DNA of 64,000 nucleotides from an uncultured Pseudoflavonifractor sp. (GCA_947577065.1 CANPTT010000002.1:49578-113577), one strand, 5' to 3'; shown: positions 26,146 to 34,542, counted from the stretch's first letter. Notes: generated by a model not told the origin, from the sequence alone. Numbers and translations are program-made.

Positions 26146-27174
26146 ATGAAAACCTCTGATTTTTATTATGATCTTCCTCCGGAGCTGATCGCGCAGACCC
26201 CATTGGCGCGGCGTGATGGCTCACGCCTTATGCGATTGGACAAGGATACGGGAAAAGTCTGCCACAGCCATTTTTATGAATTGCCCCAATTTCTCCGCTC
26301 CGGCGATTGCCTGGTGCTCAATGACAGCCGTGTGCTGCCCGCCCGGCTTCTGGGACACCGGGATCCGTCGGGCGGGGCGGCCGAGGTACTATTGCTTCTG
26401 GATAAGGGAGAAAAGAAGTGGGAATGCCTGGTACGTCCGGCAAGGAAATTGAAACCCGGGCAGAAAATTTCATTTGGGGATGGGTCCCTTCTTACCGCAA
26501 CTGTGCTGGAAGAGCTTCCCGGTGGGAATCGGGTGGTGGAGTTCCACTATGAGGGGATCTTTCTGGAAATTTTGGAGCAATTGGGCAAAATGCCGCTCCC
26601 TCCTTATATTAAAGAGGAACTGAACGATCCGGAACGGTATCAAACCGTCTACTCCCGAGAGATTGGTTCGGCCGCTGCGCCTACAGCAGGCCTCCATTTT
26701 ACACAGGATCTGTTGGCTCAGGTAGAAAAAATGGGTGTAAAGGTCTGCTACGTTACTCTGCATGTGGGACTGGGCACTTTTCGCCCTGTGAAAGAAGAGG
26801 ATCCATTGGAGCATGAGATGCATTCGGAGTACTGCATGATCTCTGCCAAAACGGCCCAGATCATTAACACTGCCAAGAAAAGTGGCGGACGGGTCATCTG
26901 TGTGGGGACCACCTCCTGCCGTACCATTGAGAGCTGGGCGGGGGAGGACGGTATGTTGAAGGAGAGCGCCGGATGGACCAATATTTATATTTATCCCGGC
27001 TATCGATTTAAGATTTTGGATGGCCTCATCACAAACTTCCATTTGCCGGAATCTACGCTCATTATGCTGGTGTCGGCTTTGGCGGGAAGGGAGCATATCC
27101 TGGCAGCCTATACCGAGGCGGTAAAAGAGCGCTACCGCTTTTTTAGTTTCGGCGACGCTATGTTTATCTCTTAA
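26146..27174 (+). CDS. queA: S-adenosylmethionine:tRNA ribosyltransferase-isomerase QueA
   Basis: 342 aa, normal length. It adds the epoxycyclopentanediol group of queuosine onto preQ1 in tRNA. Recognisable parts are FYYDLPPELIAQTPL at the start, the LVLNDSRVLPARL stretch, GSAAAPTAGLHFT, and the C-terminal FHLPESTLIMLVSA. It works on the product of Tgt, encoded two genes downstream, in the same operon-like run. Confidence 0.96.
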   Translation: MKTSDFYYDLPPELIAQTPLARRDGSRLMRLDKDTGKVCHSHFYELPQFLRSGDCLVLNDSRVLPARLLGHRDPSGGAAEVLLLLDKGEKKWECLVRPARKLKPGQKISFGDGSLLTATVLEELPGGNRVVEFHYEGIFLEILEQLGKMPLPPYIKEELNDPERYQTVYSREIGSAAAPTAGLHFTQDLLAQVEKMGVKVCYVTLHVGLGTFRPVKEEDPLEHEMHSEYCMISAKTAQIINTAKKSGGRVICVGTTSCRTIESWAGEDGMLKESAGWTNIYIYPGYRFKILDGLITNFHLPESTLIMLVSALAGREHILAAYTEAVKERYRFFSFGDAMFIS

Positions 27175-27187
27175 AGGGGGCCTTTCC

Positions 27188-27442
27188 ATGGAACTGACCG
27201 ATCTTCCCAATGTGGGACCGGTTTTGTCCGACAATCTCCGGGCCATTGGAGTTATGACCCCAGAGGATCTTCAGCGCCTTGGGGCGGAGGAAGCCTGGCT
27301 TCGTATCCGCCTGAGGGTGGACAGCGGCGCCTGCCTCCACCAGCTTCAGGCTCTGGCTGGCGCAGTGGCCGGAGTTCCCAAGAAGGAGCTGTCCCCGGAG
27401 CGGAGGGGGGAGCTGAAAACCTTCTTTGACTCTCACAAGTAA
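27188..27442 (+). CDS. TfoX C-terminal-like helix-hairpin-helix protein
   Basis: 84 aa from ATG 27188. It begins with a helix-hairpin-helix (LTDLPNVGPVLSDNLRAIGV), continues with TPEDLQRLGAEEAWLRIR, and ends with CLHQLQALAGAVAGVP, all features of the stand-alone TfoX C-terminal domain. Such domains are thought to bind nucleic acid or protein partners; no function is known here. Lying between queA and tgt, 13 nt from the former and just before the latter, it is co-transcribed with queuosine genes. Confidence 0.85.
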   Translation: MELTDLPNVGPVLSDNLRAIGVMTPEDLQRLGAEEAWLRIRLRVDSGACLHQLQALAGAVAGVPKKELSPERRGELKTFFDSHK

Positions 27443-27455
27443 AGGAGTTTTCCCT

Positions 27456-28586
27456 GTGTTTAAAATCATAAAAACAGAAGGCCAGGCTCGGCGAGGAGTG
27501 TTCACTTGTGCCCACGGCACAGCCCAGACCCCGGTATTCATGAATGTGGGCACCCAGGGAGCCATTAAGGGCGGCGTGTCCGCTCACGATTTGAAGGATA
27601 TCGGTTGTCAGATCGAACTGAGCAATACCTATCATCTCCATCTCCGGCCCGGTGATGATGTGGTGCGGCAGTTAGGGGGACTGCACAGATTTATGGACTG
27701 GGAGGGGCCTATCCTGACCGATTCGGGAGGATTCCAGGTATTTTCCCTGGCTGGTCTCCGAAAGATCAAGGAAGAGGGCGTCTATTTTTCCTCTCATATC
27801 GACGGCCGCAAAATCTTTATGGGTCCGGAGGAATCCATGCAGATCCAGTCCCATTTGGGCAGCGATGTGGCTATGGCCTTTGATGAGTGCGTGGAAAATC
27901 CAGCGACCTATGAGTACGCAAAGGCTTCCTGTGAACGGACCGTTCGTTGGCTGGAGCGCTGCAAGGCAGAGCACGACAAGCTGAATGCCTTTCCGGATGC
28001 CGTAAACCCCCTTCAAATGCTCTTTGGCATCAACCAAGGCGCCACCTTTCCTGAATTGCGGATCTGGCATATGGAGGAGATCAAAAAAATCAACTGTGAC
28101 GGTTATGCCATTGGCGGACTGGCAGTGGGGGAGCCCACCGAGGTAATGTATGAGATCATCGACGCGGTAGAGCCCCATATGCCAAAAGACAAGCCGCGAT
28201 ATCTTATGGGAGTAGGGACCCCGTCCAATATTATCGAAGGGGTAGCCCGGGGCGTAGACTTTTTTGACTGCGTTATGCCGGCGCGGAACGCCCGCCACGG
28301 CAGACTATACACCTGGGAGGGCTCCATCAACCTGAAAAACGAGAAGTATAAGCTGGACGACTCTCCCATTGACTCCACCTGTCACTGTCCCGCCTGCCAA
28401 CATTTTTCCCGGGCTTATCTCCGTCATTTGTTTGTGGCGGGAGAGATGCTGGCCATGCGTCTGGCCGTGCTTCATAACCTCTATTTTTATAACACTCTTA
28501 TGGAGCGCATTCGTACGGCTCTGGATGCTGGAAGTTTTGCCCAATTCCGGGCGGAGTACAGCGAAAAGCTGGACCGGAAAATCTAA
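27456..28586 (+). CDS. tgt: tRNA-guanine transglycosylase Tgt
   Basis: 376 aa from GTG 27456, which follows AAAGGAG; the longer frame starting at 27426 overlaps the preceding gene. It exchanges guanine 34 for preQ1. The catalytic aspartates lie in LTDSGGFQVFSL and in GVDFFDCVMPARNARHG. The zinc site is STCHCPACQHFSRAYLRHL (three cysteines and a histidine). It forms a queuosine cluster with queA. Confidence 0.95.
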   Translation: MFKIIKTEGQARRGVFTCAHGTAQTPVFMNVGTQGAIKGGVSAHDLKDIGCQIELSNTYHLHLRPGDDVVRQLGGLHRFMDWEGPILTDSGGFQVFSLAGLRKIKEEGVYFSSHIDGRKIFMGPEESMQIQSHLGSDVAMAFDECVENPATYEYAKASCERTVRWLERCKAEHDKLNAFPDAVNPLQMLFGINQGATFPELRIWHMEEIKKINCDGYAIGGLAVGEPTEVMYEIIDAVEPHMPKDKPRYLMGVGTPSNIIEGVARGVDFFDCVMPARNARHGRLYTWEGSINLKNEKYKLDDSPIDSTCHCPACQHFSRAYLRHLFVAGEMLAMRLAVLHNLYFYNTLMERIRTALDAGSFAQFRAEYSEKLDRKI

Positions 28587-28600
28587 TTTGTGGGAAAGGC

Positions 28601-28629
28601 TTGCCAAATGGTCCGATTTACGCTATACT
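28601..28629 (+). promoter_or_regulatory. Promoter for yajC
   Basis: TTGCCA (28601-28606) and TATACT (28624-28629) are 17 bp apart, 48 bp before the yajC start codon. Confidence 0.65.
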
Positions 28630-28676
28630 ACCTTTTACAGCGATCGTAAATATGCTTATATTAGGAGGGGTTCGTT

Positions 28677-28961
28677 TTGGATCAAAACGTGATGACCATT
28701 CTTATGCTGGTGGTTATGCTGGCCGTTTTTTACTTTATGCTCATTCGCCCAGAGAACAAGCGAAAGAAGGAAGCGGAGAAAATGCGCTCCGAGCTGGCAG
28801 TTGGTGATGTGGTCACCAGCATCGGCGGTATTGTCGGTACCATCTGCGCGGTGAAGGAGAGTACCATCGTGATCGAGAGCGGCGCCGACCGGGTCCGCGT
28901 TGAGCTTACCAAGTGGGCGGTGTCCAGCAAGGGGACTCAGGCCACCGAAAACGCTCAGTAA
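28677..28961 (+). CDS. yajC: Preprotein translocase accessory subunit YajC
   Basis: 94 aa from TTG 28677 behind AGGAGGGG. One N-terminal membrane helix (MTILMLVVMLAVFYFMLIRPENKRKKE) is followed by a cytoplasmic domain with VGDVVTSIGGIVGTICAV, the classic YajC pattern. It associates with SecDF and the Sec translocon. secD and secF are not in the next genes, as they sometimes are. A long hairpin follows. Confidence 0.94.
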   Translation: MDQNVMTILMLVVMLAVFYFMLIRPENKRKKEAEKMRSELAVGDVVTSIGGIVGTICAVKESTIVIESGADRVRVELTKWAVSSKGTQATENAQ

Positions 28962-28989
28962 GCTGTAGTCTAAAAAAGACATGCCAAAT

Positions 28990-29039
28990 ACCCTCCCTGC
29001 ATAGGATGTGATGAAAATCCTTGCGGGGAGGGTGTTTTT
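28990..29039 (+). terminator. Long hairpin after yajC that also covers the next gene's ribosome site
   Basis: CCCTCCCTGC and GCGGGGAGGG pair across an inner AGGAT/ATCCT stem, followed by GTTTTTA. It can end the yajC transcript. The 3' arm GGGGAGGG is also the only ribosome site for the ATG at 29040, so read-through RNA would have that site sequestered. Confidence 0.7.
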
Positions 29040-29483
29040 ATGACTACAAGAAAAAATGAGGAAGACCAGGGGACCATGCTGCTGTGCTACGGGAAAGCCG
29101 TCTTGTTGGGCGGAATAACCGCGTTTGCCATAGGTATGGCAATGCTGCTTTTCGCTGCGTTGGGCGTTTCAAAAGGGCTGCTGGATGCCGATCTGCGCTA
29201 TCAACTGACGGTGGTCAGCTGCGTGCTGGGCAGCTTTGCGGGAGGGGTCTTTGCCGTCTGGAAGAGCCCTGCACGCGGGGTCTTTGTGGGCCTTGCGGTG
29301 GGGACGGTTCTGTTCCTCCTGCAATTATCCCTTGGCCTGCTGCTATTTGTGGACGTCTCCTTGGAAAGCGGAGGGATAGGGCTTCTCTTTGGAGATCTTT
29401 GCGGAGGAACGGCCGCCGGGATCCTGAGTGGAGGAAAAAAGAGGAGAATGAGAGGCGGGAGAAAAAAACGCCGCAATCGCTAA
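29040..29483 (+). CDS. TIGR04086-family membrane protein
   Basis: 147 aa with four predicted membrane segments (LLGGITAFAIGMAMLLFAAL, TVVSCVLGSFAGGVFAVW, GVFVGLAVGTVLFLLQLSLG, GIGLLFGDLCGGTAAGIL) and a very basic C-terminal tail (GKKRRMRGGRKKRRNR). The glycine-rich helices and the position after yajC match the TIGR04086 family of Firmicutes, whose role is unknown. Start is fixed by the GGGGAGGG site within the preceding hairpin. Confidence 0.8.
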   Translation: MTTRKNEEDQGTMLLCYGKAVLLGGITAFAIGMAMLLFAALGVSKGLLDADLRYQLTVVSCVLGSFAGGVFAVWKSPARGVFVGLAVGTVLFLLQLSLGLLLFVDVSLESGGIGLLFGDLCGGTAAGILSGGKKRRMRGGRKKRRNR

Positions 29484-29810
29484 AAAATTTTCGAAAAATA
29501 CTGCATTGGGTTTGTCAATGGTGACATAAAAATGCCGCAGAAGATGTTGGGCCATAACGAAGGCTGTGCCCCCACATCTTGTATTAAACCCTTGAATCCA
29601 AGGGTTTAAGGCATCCTAAAAGCACATCAAGATTTACCGGGTTAACATAATACAATTTACATAAAACTGTGACATAACAAAATTTTTTTCAAAAGGGGCT
29701 TGCGCAACTCGAAAAAGAAGGTTACAATAAGAATGTATTTTGAGCAGTAGCCAAAGTGAAAGGTATGGACTTGTCCCCGTCAGCATAGAAATGCTGTGGA
29801 GGTGAGCGCC
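29484..29810 (+). promoter_or_regulatory. Gap with a palindrome, promoter and small hairpin upstream of spoIIM
   Basis: About 325 bp, AT-rich, with no gene. It contains a perfect inverted repeat TTAAACCCTTG/CAAGGGTTTAA (29584-29609) with no T run, and a promoter TTGCGC (29700-29705) to TACAAT (29723-29728) spaced 17 bp. A CAGCAT/ATGCTG hairpin (29781-29796) lies directly before the GGAGGTGAG ribosome site of the next gene. Confidence 0.55.
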
Positions 29811-30431
29811 ATGACTCGAGCTGTTACAGGAATCTGGTGGTCGCCGACGGCAGAGGGCACCCCCGCTCTTGTCGTTACGGCGTCCTTTTTTACCCTTGGC
29901 GGACTTATGGGGTGTTTTTTGGCCTTCCGTATGACACAGGTGGGGACAGACGCCATGGCCGCCTATTTGGACAGCTTCCTACTGACGGCGCAGGCCGGCG
30001 GATTAGACGCCCCGGTTCTTCCCGAGTTGCTTTGGCGATCGTTTCGATGGCCGTTGGCTGCGGCGGCGCTGGGTTTTTCTGCCGCCGGATTGTTTGGGAT
30101 CCCGGTGTTGAGTTGTCTTCGAGGATTTTTTTTGGCGTTTTCGATCGCCTCTTTTGCGCAGACATACGGATACGCCGGACTTGCGGTAGCATTTTTTTTA
30201 CTAGGAATTCCCGGAGCTTTATCGATCCCCGCCTTTTTCCTGTTGTCCGTACAAAGCTTTTCTTCCGCTTGCTCTATGATCGGGAGGGCCGGCCGAAGAG
30301 AGCTGCCTGTTCAGCGGGGAGCGTTGCTCCGCTGCGGTGTGTGTGTTGCAGCTATATGTGTCAGTCTTCTTTTGGAGTGTTATTTGGTTCCGGTCCTGAT
30401 TTCCGGGAGCGCAGGCGCTTTGCTCCAATAG
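29811..30431 (+). CDS. spoIIM: Stage II sporulation protein M-like membrane protein
   Basis: 206 aa from ATG 29811 behind GGAGGTGAG. It has about five membrane segments. The pattern matches SpoIIM: an N-terminal helix (ASFFTLGGLMGCFLAFRM), a soluble extracellular stretch, LFGIPVLSCLRGFFLAFSIASF, an alanine-proline helix LLGIPGALSIPAFFLLSVQSF, and a final ISLLLECYLVPVLI-type ending. SpoIIM anchors SpoIIP and SpoIID for septal wall thinning and engulfment. In B. subtilis spoIIM also precedes the xerD homolog ripX, the same order as here. Sequence identity is low, so the call leans on topology and neighbourhood. Confidence 0.8.
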   Translation: MTRAVTGIWWSPTAEGTPALVVTASFFTLGGLMGCFLAFRMTQVGTDAMAAYLDSFLLTAQAGGLDAPVLPELLWRSFRWPLAAAALGFSAAGLFGIPVLSCLRGFFLAFSIASFAQTYGYAGLAVAFFLLGIPGALSIPAFFLLSVQSFSSACSMIGRAGRRELPVQRGALLRCGVCVAAICVSLLLECYLVPVLISGSAGALLQ

Positions 30432-30473
30432 AGACATTTTAAAGGTATTTTTGAGAAGAAAGAGGGTGAGAGA

Positions 30474-31352
30474 ATGGATCAGTTGGCCGGATACCAGCAT
30501 TTTTTGGCAGAGGAAAAGGGCGCCTCTGATAACACGGTCAGTTCCTATCTTCGGGATATCACCCAATACTTCCACTGGCTCAGCGGTGAAGGACTCTCTC
30601 CCCAAAATGCTTCCCAGGCAGATGTAGACCACTACACAAAGTATCTTTTGAGCTTGGGAAAAACGGTATCAACGGTCACTCGTTCTCTGGCCTCGTTGAA
30701 ATCTTTTTATTCTTACATGGTAGGGCAGGGGCTTGTTTCTCTGAACCCGGCCAAGGGTCTGGTTTTGGAAAAGGTAGAGCGTAAATTGCCCCAGATCCTT
30801 ACCAGCAAGGAGGTCGAGCTTTTTCTTGAACAGCCTGATCCTAGGGACGCCAAGGGCTGTAGAGACAAGGCTATGCTGGAGCTGCTGTACGCTACCGGCA
30901 TCCGAGTCAGCGAGCTTATCAATTTGAACTTGGAACATCTGAACCTGAGCGCGGCTTTCTTGCGCTGCGTCGATCGAAAAAAGGAGCGGATCATTCCTCT
31001 GTACCCCACGGCCGTTCGAGCCTTGAGCGATTATATTGAGCATGTTCGGCCTCAGCTTATTGAGCAGCCGGATGAGCGTGCCCTCTTTGTGAATATGAAC
31101 GGCTCCCGCATGTCCCGCCAGGGCTTTTGGAAGATCATCAAGCATTATCAGGACTTAGCCGGGATCCAGAAGGAGATCACCCCCCACACTCTGCGGCATT
31201 CCTTTGCCGCCCATCTTTTGGAGAACGGCGCCGATCTGTCCTCGATCCAGAAAATGTTGGGACATGCGGACATCTCCTCCACCCAGGTATATACGCAAGT
31301 CATCAATCAAGAGCTGAAGGACATATACAACAAGGCCCATCCCCGTACATAA
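30474..31352 (+). CDS. xerD: Site-specific tyrosine recombinase XerD
   Basis: 292 aa. N-terminal SAM-like core-binding domain (residues 1-95, YQHFLAEEKGASDNTVSSYLRDI). The catalytic domain holds the tetrad: R in ATGIRVSELINL, H-x-x-R in TPHTLRHSFAAHLL, H in LGHADISSTQVYTQV and the nucleophile tyrosine in that segment. It resolves chromosome dimers at dif with XerC and is the XerD type by its length and spoIIM neighbour. A strong terminator follows. Confidence 0.93.
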   Translation: MDQLAGYQHFLAEEKGASDNTVSSYLRDITQYFHWLSGEGLSPQNASQADVDHYTKYLLSLGKTVSTVTRSLASLKSFYSYMVGQGLVSLNPAKGLVLEKVERKLPQILTSKEVELFLEQPDPRDAKGCRDKAMLELLYATGIRVSELINLNLEHLNLSAAFLRCVDRKKERIIPLYPTAVRALSDYIEHVRPQLIEQPDERALFVNMNGSRMSRQGFWKIIKHYQDLAGIQKEITPHTLRHSFAAHLLENGADLSSIQKMLGHADISSTQVYTQVINQELKDIYNKAHPRT

Positions 31353-31386
31353 AACGGACCTCCCGGAAAAAGGGCGGTCCGTTTTC
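31351..31386 (+). terminator. Terminator of xerD
   Basis: AAAACGGACC pairs with GGTCCGTTTT, T-rich tail follows. Confidence 0.88.
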
Positions 31387-31395
31387 ATTTTCCTG

Positions 31396-31424
31396 TTGAA
31401 AAATGCGACCGGCTCGGATATAAT
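31396..31424 (+). promoter_or_regulatory. Promoter for the DUF1858 gene
   Basis: TTGAAA (31396-31401) and TATAAT (31419-31424) with 17 bp spacing; the gene starts 46 bp downstream behind TTGGAGGTC. Confidence 0.75.
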
Positions 31425-31470
31425 AAAGGCGTAACACCAAACTTCGTCAAAATTTTGGAGGTCAACTCTT

Positions 31471-31677
31471 ATGTCTCAAATCACAAAAGACACTATCATC
31501 GGCGACATTCTGGATATCGCCCCCCAGACCGCTCCCGTTTTTATGTCCATTGGTATGCATTGCTTGGGTTGCCCCTCTTCCCGCGGAGAGACGGTGGAGC
31601 AGGCGTGTATGGTCCACGGCGTAGATGTGGATGCACTGCTGGAGGAGATCAATAAGCTGGTGCCCGCCGCCCAGTAA
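31471..31677 (+). CDS. DUF1858-domain protein
   Basis: 68 aa. It contains TIIGDILDIAPQTAPVFMSIGMHCLGCPSSRGETVEQAC, the complete DUF1858 domain with its CLGCPSS motif. These small proteins occur alone or fused to hybrid-cluster and redox proteins and are thought to have a thiol/redox role. Single-gene unit with its own promoter and terminator. Confidence 0.9.
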   Translation: MSQITKDTIIGDILDIAPQTAPVFMSIGMHCLGCPSSRGETVEQACMVHGVDVDALLEEINKLVPAAQ

Positions 31678-31689
31678 ATGCGGCGAAGA

Positions 31690-31717
31690 AGGGAGCGGCA
31701 AAGGCCGCTCCCTTTCC
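31690..31717 (+). terminator. Terminator of the DUF1858 gene
   Basis: GGGAGCGGC pairs with GCCGCTCCC around AAAG, followed by TTTCC. Confidence 0.85.
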
Positions 31718-31755
31718 ATATCCGGATCCGGCAATAAAAAGGAGGCGGTAAATAT

Positions 31756-32475
31756 TTGAAACGGCTATTTTCTCTTTCTCCCCGGCTTCAGACGGTGGCG
31801 AAATTAGTGCCCCGGGGTGTCAAGCTGGCGGACGTGGGGACAGACCACGGGCAACTTCCCGTGTGGCTTGTTTGCCAAGGCATTGTGCCCCAAGCGGTGG
31901 CATCCGATCTCCGCCCTGGTCCTCTTAGCCGTGGGCAGGCCTTGGCGGAGCGGTGGAAGGTCTCTGACCGCGTCTCCTTTCGCTTATGTAACGGCCTTGC
32001 TGCTATCGCTCCGGAAGAGGCGGAGGTCATCACCATTGCCGGTATGGGCGGCGAGACGATCGCCGATATTCTTGCCACCACTCCATGGACCCGTGAGACG
32101 GGTCATTGTTACATCCTCCAGCCGATGAGCGGTATGGACGGTCTTCGGCGGTATCTATCCCAAAACAGGTTTGCGATCCGCCGTGAGCTCCTTGTGCCGG
32201 AAGGGGAGACCTTGTATGTGATCCTCCTGGTTGAGCCGGGGGATATGCGTCCCCTAAGCGAGGGAGAGATCTGGGTGGGCCGGCAGACGTCAGGGATGGA
32301 CAGCCCCTTTCGGGCCCGCTATTTGGAACAGGAATGGAAAAAGCTTTGCTGGGCCGCAGAAGGTTTGGCCCGCTCTCAGCGCCCGGAGGATCGGGAAAAG
32401 CACGGGCAATATGAGAGGGCGGCCAGGGAGGTCGCCCAAATGAAGGAGGAGTGGGAACAATGGCTGCTGTTATAG
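31756..32475 (+). CDS. trmK: tRNA (adenine22-N1)-methyltransferase TrmK
   Basis: 239 aa from TTG 31756 behind AAAGGAGGCGG. It starts MKRLFSLSPRLQTVAKLVPRG and carries the SAM motif LADVGTDHGQLPVWLV, then VITIAGMGGETIADIL and a PMSGMDGLRRYL segment, all typical of the COG2384/YqfN family. It methylates A22 in the D-loop of some tRNAs. It overlaps the following Nif3 gene, the same pairing as yqfN-yqfO in B. subtilis. Confidence 0.93.
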   Translation: MKRLFSLSPRLQTVAKLVPRGVKLADVGTDHGQLPVWLVCQGIVPQAVASDLRPGPLSRGQALAERWKVSDRVSFRLCNGLAAIAPEEAEVITIAGMGGETIADILATTPWTRETGHCYILQPMSGMDGLRRYLSQNRFAIRRELLVPEGETLYVILLVEPGDMRPLSEGEIWVGRQTSGMDSPFRARYLEQEWKKLCWAAEGLARSQRPEDREKHGQYERAAREVAQMKEEWEQWLLL

Positions 32476-33254
32476 ATATATATCGTTACTTGGACAAAAA
32501 AGCGCCCTTTTCTCTTCAAATGTCCTTTGATAATGCCGGATTTTTAGTCGGAAGGAGTCAGGCTCCGGTAAATAAACTGATGGTGGCTCTGGATATTACC
32601 GAGGAGGTCATCGCGGAGGCAGATACGGAGGGCTGCCAGCTCATCGTCTCCCACCACCCCATCATCTTTCACCCTGCCAAGTCCCTTACAGACAACGACC
32701 CCACCGGACGCTGTCTGCTGGCCCTTGTTGAAAGCCGCATCGCCGCCATCTGTGCCCACACCAATTTGGACGCAGTGGAAGGAGGCGTCAATGACGCTTT
32801 GGCACACAAACTGGGACTTACCGATATCGGACAACTTCATCAGGATGGTCTGGATCCGGAGGGGCGGCCCTACGGGATCGGCAGAGTGGGGAAGGTACAG
32901 GGGTTTGACAACGCAGAACAGTTTGCCGCGTTTGTGAAGCGGACGCTGAACGCCCAGGGCCTTCGTCTGGAGAATGCGGGAGGCCCCGTCCGCAAGGTGG
33001 CGGTGGGTGGCGGTGCCTGCGGCGGTATGCTCTCGGATGCGGCGGCACAGGGCTGCGATACTTTCGTTACTTCAGACGTAAAGTATAATACCTTTTTAGA
33101 TGCCAAAGCTATGGGGATCAGTCTTATTGATGCCGGCCATTTTTCTACGGAGAATGTCGTTTGTCCCATCTTGGCGGATTGGCTGAGGAAGGAATTTCCT
33201 AAAATTGAGATTTTTCAATCACGGCGGCACTCAGAGGTATTTTCTTGTCTGTAA
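32460..33254 (+). CDS. Nif3/GTP cyclohydrolase I type 2-like protein
   Basis: 264 aa from ATG 32460, 9 nt after GGAGGA; it overlaps trmK by 16 nt. Metal-binding motifs of the NIF3 (YqfO/DUF34) fold are visible: LIVSHHPIIFHP, CAHTNLDAVEGG, and LIDAGHFSTENVV with the C-terminal histidine and glutamate. It lacks the extra PII-like middle domain seen in B. subtilis YqfO. The precise activity of these proteins is unsettled. It pairs with trmK as in many Firmicutes. Confidence 0.9.
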   Translation: MAAVIDIYRYLDKKAPFSLQMSFDNAGFLVGRSQAPVNKLMVALDITEEVIAEADTEGCQLIVSHHPIIFHPAKSLTDNDPTGRCLLALVESRIAAICAHTNLDAVEGGVNDALAHKLGLTDIGQLHQDGLDPEGRPYGIGRVGKVQGFDNAEQFAAFVKRTLNAQGLRLENAGGPVRKVAVGGGACGGMLSDAAAQGCDTFVTSDVKYNTFLDAKAMGISLIDAGHFSTENVVCPILADWLRKEFPKIEIFQSRRHSEVFSCL

Positions 33255-33257
33255 CCG

Positions 33258-33286
33258 TTGCAAAAGGGAAGAGTTTGTGCTAAACT
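33258..33286 (+). promoter_or_regulatory. Promoter of the YebC-family gene
   Basis: TTGCAA (33258-33263) and TAAACT (33281-33286) spaced 17 bp, 37 bp before the start codon. Confidence 0.65.
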
Positions 33287-33322
33287 ATATAAGCAATTTT
33301 TCAGGAAGGGATAGATACTTTT

Positions 33323-34051
33323 ATGTCGGGACATTCCAAGTGGCATAACATCCAAAAAACCAAAGGAGCTCAGGACGCCAAGCGCTCTGCCGCTTTCACC
33401 AAGATCGCCAAAGAAATGATTGTGGCGGTGAAGACCGGCGGCAGCGGCGACCCCGCCAACAACTCCCGTCTGGCTACCGTTATCGCCAAGGCCCGGGCAG
33501 CCAATATGCCCAATGACAACATTAAACGTACCATTGAGCGTGCCCTGGGTGCGGGCAATACAGATAGCTATGAGAGTGTTACCTATGAGGGATATGGCCC
33601 CTCCGGCGTGGCAGTCATCGTAGATGCGCTTACCGATAACCGCCAGCGTACCGCCCCCGAGGTTCGGCACCTTCTGGACAAGTTTGGCAAGGGTTTGGGT
33701 GCGACCGGCTGTGTTTCCTGGTCCTTTGACCAGAAGGGTGTTATCATCATCGAAAAAGAGGATCTGGATGAGGATACCATGATGATGGATGCCCTGGAGG
33801 CCGGCGCGGAGGATATGAGCGTAGAGGGGGAGGTTTTTGAGATCACCACCGCCCCTGACGACTTTGGTACTGTCCTGGCCAACCTGGAGGCCAAGGGCTA
33901 CTCCTTTGTTAACGCCGCCGTGGAGATGGTCCCTCAGAACTACGTAAAGCTGGAGTCTGAGGAAGACATCAAGAATATGGAAAAGCTTATTGACAGCCTG
34001 GAGGACAACGATGACGTGCAAAACGTCTGGCACAACTGGGAACAGGAATAA
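33323..34051 (+). CDS. YebC/PmpR-family protein
   Basis: 242 aa. It begins MSGHSKWHNIQKTKGAQDAKR, the almost invariant start of the family, and includes YEGYGPSGVAVIVDALTDNRQRT and LGATGCVSWSFDQKG. YebC-type proteins were described as transcription regulators, and more recently as ribosome-associated factors for proline-rich stretches. Monocistronic with its own promoter and a shared terminator. Confidence 0.94.
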   Translation: MSGHSKWHNIQKTKGAQDAKRSAAFTKIAKEMIVAVKTGGSGDPANNSRLATVIAKARAANMPNDNIKRTIERALGAGNTDSYESVTYEGYGPSGVAVIVDALTDNRQRTAPEVRHLLDKFGKGLGATGCVSWSFDQKGVIIIEKEDLDEDTMMMDALEAGAEDMSVEGEVFEITTAPDDFGTVLANLEAKGYSFVNAAVEMVPQNYVKLESEEDIKNMEKLIDSLEDNDDVQNVWHNWEQE

Positions 34052-34059
34052 AGAGCAGA

Positions 34060-34089
34060 AAAGACGCCGCTGTGCAAGCGGCGTCTTTT
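34060..34089. terminator. Bidirectional terminator between the yebC-type gene and rnpB
   Basis: AAAGACGCCGCT pairs with AGCGGCGTCTTTT around GTGC. It ends the yebC-type gene on the plus strand and lies just past the 3' end of RNase P RNA on the minus strand. Confidence 0.88.
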
Positions 34090-34099
34090 CATATGTGCA

Positions 34100-34467
34100 A
34101 GTAAGCCTGTAAGCCGGGTTCTGTCCTTTAAGACAGCCATCTATCTCGACGCGCTGTTGCCAACGCGCTCCAGCCACCTCCTGAGCACGGCCGGGCCGGC
34201 CATCTGTGCTCCCACGGTGTTGCTCCGGATAGAGTTTACAGCGACGGACGCTTCCACGCCGTCGAGTGAGCTCTTACCTCACCTTTCCACCTTTGCCAGC
34301 GCATACGGACGATAGAGGCCCGCTGTTCGCCGGTAGTCTATTTCTGTTGCCCTTTTCCTGGGGTCGCCCCCGGCGGGTGTTACCCGTTATCCTTGCCCTG
34401 CGGAGCCCGGACTTTCCTCACCCTTGGGCCTTTCGTCCCAAAAGCGCGGCTGTCCAGCTTGCTTGCG
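34100..34467 (-). ncRNA. rnpB: RNase P RNA (bacterial type)
   Basis: Read on the minus strand the RNA contains the conserved GAGGAAAGTCCGGGCTCC, later AGGGTGAAAAGGTG-like and GAGGTAAGAGCTCAC elements, and the 3' element GACAGAACCCGGCTTA. These form helix P4 and the CR-I/CR-V core. The size of about 370 nt is normal. The 5' end is set from its promoter; the 3' end is estimated. RNase P trims the 5' leaders of tRNA precursors. The P-A subtype seems more likely from the peripheral helices, but I did not fold it. Confidence 0.95.
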
Positions 34468-34473
34468 GGTTTC

Positions 34474-34502
34474 ATTTTATCCCATTCTTACAATAAAGTC
34501 AA
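34474..34502 (-). promoter_or_regulatory. Promoter of rnpB
   Basis: On the minus strand TTGACT and TAAAAT are spaced 17 bp; the start point would be near 34,467, at the RNase P RNA 5' end. Confidence 0.8.
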
Positions 34503-34513
34503 ACCTGTTTTCG

Positions 34514-34542
34514 TTGAAATTTTTTTCGAAATGCGGTATACT
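34514..34542 (+). promoter_or_regulatory. Promoter of murD
   Basis: TTGAAA (34514-34519) and TATACT (34537-34542), 17 bp apart, back-to-back with the rnpB promoter. Confidence 0.7.
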
